Shown: in pieces, positions 41,701-47,028 of the stretch
Layout of the letters: every line of letters begins with the position of its first letter
Numbering within the stretch: position 1 is the stretch's first letter
Origin: Blautia sp.
Lineage (GTDB): Bacteria > Bacillota > Clostridia > Lachnospirales > Lachnospiraceae
Reading direction: 5' to 3'
Length of the DNA stretch: 47,028 bases
NCBI GenBank assembly: GCA_017475035.1
Contig: JAFVGK010000108.1
Coordinates: 1 to 47,028 of the forward strand
The notes under the pieces: model-generated
Seen by the model: the letters and a program-made list of their open reading frames with translations, nothing else
What the model was told of the DNA's origin: nothing
Databases searched by the model: none
Translations under genes and position numbers: made by a program

Positions 41701-42432
41701 AGCCAGCTGTCTCTGCGCTTCGTTCAGCTTGGAAAGAAGATCCGGCCTCTGTTTATTCACGCAAAGATAATAGTCGGAGGTTCCGAAGGCAAAGAGCGGC
41801 ACGGCATTAACCCTTCCATACGCGCCATCGCTTTCCGCCGCAAGTACGTCTACCTCATGGGTATCAAAAGCATGGAACAGGCTTTTGTGTTCCGGAAAAA
41901 CAACGACCTCTGCCTGAATGTCATGGTCAGACAGAAATTCATTGAGTACGCTGACCATCGCGCTGTCCAGAACGCCGATGCTTTTTCCCTCCACAGCAGA
42001 AGGATCAGATCGGATATCCCCATCCTCCACATGGCTGACCAGATAGTAGGACTCGCTGCCCATGATATCATCCGGGTATCCGATGATGTCCGCCCGCTCT
42101 TCTCTGTAGGCAAGACCGGCGAGGAGATCTATTTCTCCGTCCAGCAGCATCTGATACAGATCACTGAAGCCCCCGTAAACATACTCATATTTCCAGCCCG
42201 TATATTCGGAAATCTTTCGGTAATACTCATATGCATACCCGGTTTTCACCTGGTTCTCGCCCGCGCCTTCCTCAAAGACTTCATTCTCGTAATAGCCCAC
42301 CCGCACCGTTTCCGTCACCGGATCAGCAAACGCAGCTGCCGGGAGCACAAAGAACACGAGACCTGATAAACAAAGAACGGCGATGATATGGCATAAAATC
42401 CTCTGTTTCACTTTTATATAACCCGAGTTCAT
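38764..42432 (-). CDS. BvgS-like hybrid sensor histidine kinase
   Basis: A 1222-residue membrane protein. Signal/anchor helix at about 10-35. Two tandem periplasmic-type solute-binding domains (SBP_bac_3): about 42-262 (RVGYYENEVFEEG start) and 280-500 (RVGYLENYLPYCD start). Membrane helix at about 514-533 and a coiled coil. A PAS-like segment spans about 565-685. HisKA follows with FLSNMSHEIRTPMNAIIG (His722), then an ATPase domain. Two receiver domains end it: LVIDDDRIALEH with LILIDWRMPDIDG, and VLLAEDVAVNAE with AILMDMRMPEMDG. It has no Hpt domain, so phosphotransfer must continue elsewhere. It likely senses amino acids or similar small solutes. The chosen ATG has GAAAGGA upstream; a longer reading to 42522 has no site. 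Confidence 0.9.
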   Translation of the reverse strand: MNSGYIKVKQRILCHIIAVLCLSGLVFFVLPAAAFADPVTETVRVGYYENEVFEEGAGENQVKTGYAYEYYRKISEYTGWKYEYVYGGFSDLYQMLLDGEIDLLAGLAYREERADIIGYPDDIMGSESYYLVSHVEDGDIRSDPSAVEGKSIGVLDSAMVSVLNEFLSDHDIQAEVVVFPEHKSLFHAFDTHEVDVLAAESDGAYGRVNAVPLFAFGTSDYYLCVNKQRPDLLSKLNEAQRQLAAEEPNFLNSLATKYYPVSVTARAFSEKEREWIQAHPALRVGYLENYLPYCDTDQQGQVTGLIRDYLKDLLGTLGVTNMTVTYTGYESYDKMIAAMNSEEIDVAFPVGGGLYYSEENGIYQSHAVASSTTELVFRGEFNEDKVKNFAVNENNRMQYYYVRTYYPDAEITLYPSIEDCLAAVLSGKAGVTTLNGLRANDILRNSQYDGLSLRQATSSDDRCFGVEIGKEGLLKLLNRGINILGSEYAQNISYRYTSGLYEYGFTDMLRDHMALFGSVILAVSALVIFLLIRDRHRNKIRLEEKELLLQQKALKEQQDKMITALASDYRSVFYVDLDKDEAICYREDPRFGEAPALGSSVSFLREFTAFAYDHVAEQYRDGYLAFIQPENIRAALLKQQIISYRFLELQDGKETYTLLRMTGVRRPGDHQDHKVHVVGVGFSDIDEEMRHSMDQQQALSDALEIAEQANRAKTAFLSNMSHEIRTPMNAIIGLNNIALNDPDAPDRVKEYLVKIDASAKHLLGIINDILDMSRIESGRMIIKKEEFSFSKNLEQVNNMIGSQCRDKGLHYECRTIGKIDDYYVGDAMKLKQVLINILGNAVKFTPEGGTVSFLIAEGRRYDGKAAVRFTIRDTGIGMSKEYIPHIFDAFSQEDSSSTSKYGSTGLGMPITKSLVELMNGSIEVESEKGVGTTFTVTVTLEESDRKSVDFAHGDMNPQEMSVLVIDDDRIALEHAQIILGQIGIHCETAESGWEGIDKVRVRHGRREDYDLILIDWRMPDIDGIETTRQIRSIVGHDTAIIILTSFNWDDIADEARDAGVDTFVPKPLFAGSVMDEFREAFRRKNEALEKKTVDLKGRRVLLAEDVAVNAEIIMMVLTIREIETDVAENGKIAVDLFSSHEPGYYDAILMDMRMPEMDGLEATKVIRSMDRPDAQTIPIIALTANAFDEDVQRSMQAGLNAHLSKPVEPEQLYETLESLILM

Positions 42433-42524
42433 CTTTACGTGGTTCCTTTCATTCTCGACGGTTCTTCCCGAAAGAAGAATCGCTGTTAAGTGATCTGTAA
42501 CGTCATGAAACCGTAGAAGCATTC

Positions 42525-42545
42525 ACCGTGAAGCAGCTTCACGGT
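42525..42545 (-). other. Leader hairpin of the hybrid kinase gene
   Basis: ACCGTGAAG-CAG-CTTCACGGT is a perfect 9-bp stem about 95 bases before the start codon and not followed by a T-run. Confidence 0.6.
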
Positions 42546-42618
42546 ATCAAATATATGCAACATGGGTATCATAAAGGCAGATATGTAAAGAATCTGGTTT
42601 TCTGTTTCTATAAAACAA

Positions 42619-42647
42619 AGGTTAAACTAAGCGGATGCTTTTGTCAA
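42619..42647 (-). promoter_or_regulatory. Possible promoter of the hybrid kinase gene
   Basis: Minus strand TTGACA (complement of 42642-42647), 17 bases, TAACCT (complement of 42619-42624). The -35 is perfect and the -10 is weak. Confidence 0.45.
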
Positions 42648-42720
42648 TGTCATTTGTGGATGAGCAGCTTTTTACCCACAAATATGCTTAATTAGCAGAA
42701 TCGTTTCGGTAGATATTGGC

Positions 42721-42759
42721 AAAGAGCCAAAATAGAGAAATGTCTATTTTGGCTCTTTT
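42721..42759. terminator. Terminator of the toxin-immunity operon
   Basis: AAAGAGCCAAAATAGA-GAAATG-TCTATTTTGGCTCTTTT, a perfect stem of about 16 bp. It ends the minus-strand operon just after the SUKH gene and separates it from the hybrid kinase promoter. Confidence 0.93.
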
Positions 42760-42847
42760 AAATCAACTATATATTTAATTTCAATTTTCGTAGCAATAAT
42801 AACAGATCATCCTTTTGCTACATCATCTTTGATTGGATCAAGGCAAT

Positions 42848-43342
42848 CTATACGAAATAAAAATCATACATTTTATGCGCACATTTAAACGGCTTATTCC
42901 CTGGAATGGTCTCATATACACTACCATGTTTATCCTGCCAATTAATTATCCCATCTATATTAGCTTCTTCTATTACATGCCAGTCTGACGGGATTTCCTT
43001 ACAACGAAATCTTTTTGTAACAATTACTACACCCAAACGCTTAGATCCACAGATCCCAGTTAATTCATGCCTATCAAAAGATGCAGCTCCAAAGTGTTTA
43101 AAGTATTCTACATAATCCTTAGAAAATGTCAAACCCAATGCAAGCTCTGCTTTATCTATACCAGAGAAAACAATCGCTCCAAAAGCATGGATAGCATTGG
43201 TCTTCTTCAGTTCAGAAACATAGCTCCCCTTCGCTAAATAGTTTATACATATCTGTCCAAAATACTGATCTCTGTTTACTAAAACTGTTTCTATCAATCT
43301 GCGAAGCCTCGTTGAATGTATGCCAAATGGTATTGTTTCCAT
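42848..43342 (-). CDS. SUKH (SMI1/KNR4-type) immunity protein
   Basis: The longest frame is 164 residues; its first about 43 codons lie inside the toxin gene in another frame and probably are not translated. The recognisable domain (about residues 55-160) has the SUKH pattern: ELALGLTFSKDYVEYFKHFG, then ASFDRHELTGICGSKRLG, then PSDWHVIEEANIDGIINW and KHGSVYETIPGN. SUKH proteins neutralise neighbouring secreted nuclease toxins; YobK with the LHH-type toxin YobL of Bacillus subtilis is the known parallel. No ATG, GTG or TTG is well placed after the GGGGAG site at the toxin end, so the true start is unclear. Last gene of the operon. Confidence 0.7.
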   Translation of the reverse strand: METIPFGIHSTRLRRLIETVLVNRDQYFGQICINYLAKGSYVSELKKTNAIHAFGAIVFSGIDKAELALGLTFSKDYVEYFKHFGAASFDRHELTGICGSKRLGVVIVTKRFRCKEIPSDWHVIEEANIDGIINWQDKHGSVYETIPGNKPFKCAHKMYDFYFV

Positions 43343-44363
43343 TTTGCTTATGCTCAGATTCTGTTAGAATTGCAAGTGTTGAATCCATTCTCTGTCCGAT
43401 ATGGTGCAGTTGATAAGGTTCTCCCGTTGCCGGTTCCAATGGGGCATTCCCTTTTTGCATTAGCTGTAAATTTGTTAAACCTCGTTTATCAGTATAGTTT
43501 AAGTCAATATTTCTGATTAATGCTATTTTATTGTCCACAATTTGTGGAGATAATCCAGCTTCCTTTATAATATTATACTGATCCATATTCTGAAATTCTT
43601 TTATTACATCAAGAGGATACCCTGACTCCTTTTGGATGAGCGCAGCTTCATTCATCGTCAGTCCATGAAGTGTTGCCCCTTTTAACGCAAAGCCCTCCGT
43701 GATACCACCTGAAATAGCACCAGAGATTGCCCCCCATTTAAAGCCTTCGCTTCCAGTAAGAATTGCAGCTTGCAGCGCTTCATTCATATTTCCGGTCTGA
43801 ATACCAGTAATGATTCCAGCTGAGAGACCACCGAGTGATCCTCCTGCGAACGCAGCCAAAGAACCAGTTTCTGCGGCCATTGAAAAAATCATACTAACCG
43901 CTGGTAAGCCGATTCCACCACTGACCATAGAAACTGTGACACAAATCAAAATTACGCCCGTTCCGACTGTCAGGTTCTTTACCGTTCTATAATAGGAATG
44001 ATCAATCCTCTCCAATTGCCGAACTATCGTTTTATTGTTTTCTCCTACTGTAAAATAGTATTTCTGTCCTTTAAATTGTTTGTCAAGTTCTTCAAGTGTA
44101 TATCCAAAAAAAATATTGCTCCGAGAATTAAATTCTAATTCATCAATGTACTCTTGAGAATAATATTTGACTTCAACATTTTCTACAAAATATTCTTCAC
44201 TATCTAGTGCCGAAACCAGACTTTGATAAAAATCTGCTTGTATATAAGAAAGTAATTTTGGATCAGACACGTCCCAATTATTATCTAGAGCTTTGATTCT
44301 AAGAGGACAAAACATCCGAAAAAAAAGAGAAATAATAAGAAGAAAAGAAATCCATCTTTTCAT
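43212..44363 (-). CDS. Exported toxin with LHH-type HNH nuclease domain
   Basis: A 383-residue protein. The signal peptide is MKRWISFLLIISLFFRMF. An unassigned N-terminal domain spans about 28-130. A hydrophobic, glycine-rich segment (about 133-230, GTGVILICVTVSMVSGGIG and alternating GAISGAISGG) may be a membrane-translocation region. The C-terminal domain (about 300-375) has PYQLHHIGQRMDSTLAIL with LHH at 319-321, His338, WH at 347-348, and VFWTDMYKLF at the end: the LHH family of the HNH/Endo VII nucleases. It would cleave DNA of rival cells. It is not an LXG-type toxin. RBS AGGAGA lies within the end of the preceding gene, 11 bases away. Base composition is AT-rich. Confidence 0.8.
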   Translation of the reverse strand: MKRWISFLLIISLFFRMFCPLRIKALDNNWDVSDPKLLSYIQADFYQSLVSALDSEEYFVENVEVKYYSQEYIDELEFNSRSNIFFGYTLEELDKQFKGQKYYFTVGENNKTIVRQLERIDHSYYRTVKNLTVGTGVILICVTVSMVSGGIGLPAVSMIFSMAAETGSLAAFAGGSLGGLSAGIITGIQTGNMNEALQAAILTGSEGFKWGAISGAISGGITEGFALKGATLHGLTMNEAALIQKESGYPLDVIKEFQNMDQYNIIKEAGLSPQIVDNKIALIRNIDLNYTDKRGLTNLQLMQKGNAPLEPATGEPYQLHHIGQRMDSTLAILTESEHKQNGNNTIWHTFNEASQIDRNSFSKQRSVFWTDMYKLFSEGELCF

Positions 44364-44374
44364 AGTTCTATCTC

Positions 44375-46792
44375 CTATTTTAATCTATCCATAGAAAAAC
44401 CTTTTTTTACGTATTCATCGAGCAAACTTTGTGAACCAACAAAAATCGTTTTGGTCGTTTTTTCATCCGTATACACATTCTTTACCATAATTGTATAAAT
44501 GCCCTCTTCAGTATATTTATCTCCATCCTTAGCAGCCCGGTTAAAACGCTCATCCTCCACATAACCACTGTCACCATCTAAAGCTAATACAGTTCTTTTT
44601 ACTGTTATTTCCAGATATCTCGATTTCGCTAAATCGAGATAGAAACCGTTTTCTGTGACAAAAGTATTTTTCAATTCCTGATTTGTCTTAATATCAAATG
44701 GGAAAACTGTGCAATTTCCATTTCGTATTGAAAAATGGAATCGCATACTATAATTTCCTTTTTTATTTGCTATATGCAAGATACTATTATCAACAATTTC
44801 GTAATCTAAAGCGACTTCATAATCTCCTTCTTCATTCAGTTGTATGCTTGATAATGCATTATTTTCGTTCTTCAAATAATTGGTATATATGACAGGATCG
44901 TGCATTCTGTTTTGATAATCTGTATGCCGCACAATCAATGCACCATATCCAAATCCATTTTTAGTTTTTCTAAGTTCGAACTCCTGATCATATCCATCTT
45001 TGTCATTACTAATTTTAAGATCTTTTTTATCATCTAAGGCTCCAATATCTTGCTCTAATTCAAAGGAAAGTGTGATAGAATCCCCTAATGTTTTTAGAAA
45101 TATAGGATTATCACTTTCCCCTTTTGTTACTCTGGTAAAGTTGCTCATGACAAACTGTCCCAAATCCCAACCATAGTGTCTGTCATCACTCGGTATGCTG
45201 TTTCTTTTTAAGTATCCATTGTCATTACCGGTAATATATTTATTTGCTTTGACATAATAAGATTGGATTCCCATTTTTGCAGAGATTTGATCAAGAAGAT
45301 CTTTTGAGTCCTCATAATTTCCAAGATAAGACAACAGTTGAAATGCTTTTTCATCATCTTCTTTCTCCAAGCATTTTTTTGCTAAATTATAGCATGTTAC
45401 CTGTTCACTGCCTCCAAGAAACCGCCAGCTTCTAATCATTCTTTTTGACCATTCATCATTCTTATTAAATTCTTTATTCAAACATGAAATCAGCAAAGCC
45501 TCATAGTCATTATGAAAACCAGAAACGTCTTCATTTAAAATAAAATGACTTGCCAGACTTTCAAACGACCAAAACCATATATTCTCAAAATATCCTTCAT
45601 TACCTGAGACTTCATCAAAGGTACGATAGGCATCATAATAATTCCCTTCATCAAAATAATCGAAGGCTTCATCAACTTTAGCATAATCCGCTTCAGGCGT
45701 ATATTTTTTCAGATCCAACCATAGCGCAGGGCGGACACCTGTAAAAGTATCATCTACATCTTCGCTTAAAATATCTCCAAAAAAATCAACTGCAATCGCT
45801 TTCCCCTGCTTTTTTCCAGGAGACCTTAGCCACCAATATACTTCATAATATAGATAATCATCTTCAGGTTCTTTATATAGGTCTTCATCTGATTTTAACG
45901 TAGCCACCGCTGTTTTTAAGTATCGATCCACATAATTCATAAATTCCTGATAACTTAAGCAAAAGATCCTATCACTTGAAGCTGCTCCTGCATCAGTATC
46001 CCATTGTTTATTTTTTTCAGTTTGATTATTTATGACATCGTAGACAATAGCTTCTTTTTCTTTTAAAGAAAAAGAATTATTGAAGAAAATATTATTCAAA
46101 TATCTCCGCAGTTCACTATTGTACCAGGTAGTTTTCTTCTCGTTATAAGGTTTAAAAAATAAAACATAGCTTGATAAAAGCAAAGCTTTATTCTTGTCTT
46201 TTTTTATAACAACCCATTCTATAGGGTCTTTCGATTGCTTAAAATCATCATATTGTTGTATTCTTCCTAAATAGATAACGTCTCCAACCTGTATTTGACT
46301 CTGAAATGATTCGTTGTTACCTGGTGATTCATCTCTAGAATCAGAAATAGTTTCTCGTTTCCCACTTATTAGATATATTTGATCTTTGCATCGCTCTATT
46401 AATTCTTTACTGTTTTTATAATTTTCCGCCTTTTTAAATAATGAAATTGCCTCTTCAAATCTATCTAATGCTGCTTCTTTATCCTTTAAATCTAATGCCA
46501 ATAGCATTCTAGCATAGCCACTATGGTAATTTTTCTCAACTGCCGTTTCCAAATAAGCATCATTATCTATAATAGTGTTCACATATCCACAATCTGTGCA
46601 TTCCCATGTTGCACCCCAATCCGTAAATCCGTTCTGCACGCTTAAACAAGACTCACAATAATCACAAAAAAAAGTAAGATCTGGATACTTCTCTTCCTTT
46701 TTACCCGCAAAACTGTAATGGGTATTTACTAAAATACAACCCATTACTATAATGATTAAAAATATAGAGGTTAAGCTTTTTTCCCTTTTCAT
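44375..46792 (-). CDS. Exported zinc-ribbon protein with DUF6273-like domain
   Basis: An 805-residue protein, signal peptide or lipoprotein anchor (VMGC at 16-19). An N-terminal zinc ribbon has FCDYCESCL (Cys43, 46, 49) and WECTDCGY (Cys65, 68). A short TPR-like region spans about 80-140. A DUF6273-like domain spans about 170-385 (PIEWVVIKKDKNKALLLSS, WWLRSPG, GVRPALWLDL). A second helical repeat region spans about 390-525. A beta-rich C-terminal half ends in ITVKRTVLALD. The zinc ribbon outside the membrane is unusual. It heads an operon with the LHH toxin, so it may be an export or anchoring accessory. ATG at 46792, GGAGAA upstream. AT-rich, with codon use unlike the rest of the window. Confidence 0.65.
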   Translation of the reverse strand: MKREKSLTSIFLIIIVMGCILVNTHYSFAGKKEEKYPDLTFFCDYCESCLSVQNGFTDWGATWECTDCGYVNTIIDNDAYLETAVEKNYHSGYARMLLALDLKDKEAALDRFEEAISLFKKAENYKNSKELIERCKDQIYLISGKRETISDSRDESPGNNESFQSQIQVGDVIYLGRIQQYDDFKQSKDPIEWVVIKKDKNKALLLSSYVLFFKPYNEKKTTWYNSELRRYLNNIFFNNSFSLKEKEAIVYDVINNQTEKNKQWDTDAGAASSDRIFCLSYQEFMNYVDRYLKTAVATLKSDEDLYKEPEDDYLYYEVYWWLRSPGKKQGKAIAVDFFGDILSEDVDDTFTGVRPALWLDLKKYTPEADYAKVDEAFDYFDEGNYYDAYRTFDEVSGNEGYFENIWFWSFESLASHFILNEDVSGFHNDYEALLISCLNKEFNKNDEWSKRMIRSWRFLGGSEQVTCYNLAKKCLEKEDDEKAFQLLSYLGNYEDSKDLLDQISAKMGIQSYYVKANKYITGNDNGYLKRNSIPSDDRHYGWDLGQFVMSNFTRVTKGESDNPIFLKTLGDSITLSFELEQDIGALDDKKDLKISNDKDGYDQEFELRKTKNGFGYGALIVRHTDYQNRMHDPVIYTNYLKNENNALSSIQLNEEGDYEVALDYEIVDNSILHIANKKGNYSMRFHFSIRNGNCTVFPFDIKTNQELKNTFVTENGFYLDLAKSRYLEITVKRTVLALDGDSGYVEDERFNRAAKDGDKYTEEGIYTIMVKNVYTDEKTTKTIFVGSQSLLDEYVKKGFSMDRLK

Positions 46793-46935
46793 ATTCTTCT
46801 CCAATATTATAATGAACCATTTTTTCTTCTTATTTGAACGAAATTCATTATAAATAAAAAGATTTCAATCATTACCATAGAAAAAAACGGTCTTCTGCTT
46901 CATGGGTGGGTGAAGTACTCGGAATATGTATGGGT

Positions 46936-47028
46936 TTACATGGAGAGGGCGATGTGATAGCCTGTCATGCGGCCAGCCAAGCCGTTTACCGGCGTGGGCT
47001 GGACGTATGGCTGGCACATCACATCAGC
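46936..47028 (-). CDS. C-terminal end of an unidentified gene (partial)
   Basis: An open frame enters from the right edge and ends at TAA (46936-46938). It gives 30 residues including VQPTPVNGLAGRMTGYHIAL. The GC-rich codons match the bulk chromosome, unlike the AT-rich genes to its left. Too short to name; the frame may be chance. The stretch 46793-46935 shows nothing else. Confidence 0.35.
   Translation of the reverse strand, partial: ADVMCQPYVQPTPVNGLAGRMTGYHIALSM

Noticed and set aside
42433-42522. Longer start for the hybrid kinase
   Set aside because: The added 30 residues precede the signal helix, have no ribosome site, and overlap the leader hairpin region.
1-47028. CRISPR array
   Set aside because: No regularly spaced direct repeats with unique spacers; the repeats seen are dispersed or tandem without spacers.
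1-47028. Insertion sequence or prophage
   Set aside because: No transposase, integrase or phage structural gene is readable; only the two small repeat families.

Overview
The window looks like a chromosomal segment of a Gram-positive anaerobe of the class Clostridia, most likely Lachnospiraceae or a close relative. The evidence is the six-subunit Rnf complex, strong AGGAGG-type ribosome binding sites, tRNAs without an encoded CCA end, an MsmX/UgpC orphan sugar-transport ATPase, BIG2 and BspA-type repeat proteins, and a cytoplasmic GH10 xylanase. The sequence is about half GC throughout, except for an AT-rich stretch at about 42.6-46.9 kb that was probably acquired by transfer.

Layout. 0.0-8.0 kb: repeat DNA, rhamnulokinase, orphan proB, leuCD-type hydro-lyase subunits, a secreted metallo-beta-lactamase-fold protein and an ABC-class ATPase. 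8.4-13.6 kb: msmX with a CdaR/PucR-type regulator, an acidic lipoprotein next to uppP, and a zinc-ribbon protein. 13.8-22.7 kb: tRNA-Leu(CAG), the rnfC-D/G-E-A-B operon in which RnfD and RnfG are one polypeptide, a tatA-tatA-tatC operon, and divergent apbE. ApbE is the flavin transferase that would attach FMN to RnfD/RnfG, so this block is a functional unit. 23.0-28.0 kb: HD-domain protein, tRNA-Ala(CGC), a BIG2 secreted protein, and a probable operon of a small alarmone synthetase with a response regulator and histidine kinase. 28.0-32.3 kb: a MoxR ATPase/VWA pair with a divergent BspA-like leucine-rich protein. 32.4-35.8 kb: three genes of unknown function (690-residue protein with a DUF2135-like region, 127-residue charged protein, membrane-anchored NERD-like protein). 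This is the best candidate for an undescribed system. 36.3-42.5 kb: YczE-type membrane protein, a decayed sugar ABC permease, a GH10 xylanase and a BvgS-like hybrid kinase. 42.8-46.8 kb: a secreted zinc-ribbon/DUF6273 protein, an LHH-nuclease toxin and a SUKH immunity protein.

Across the window, one family of about 95-bp repeats lies directly upstream of gene starts. Each intact copy is bounded on both sides by a Shine-Dalgarno-like GAGGAG and contains a variable hairpin and a conserved TCATCCG core. I count copies or partial copies at seven loci, two of them tandem. One copy has become the last 22-23 codons of the MoxR gene. A second repeat family (hairpins with CATG...AATGAG arms) lies next to two of these. 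All functional calls come from reading the sequence only; no database search was run.
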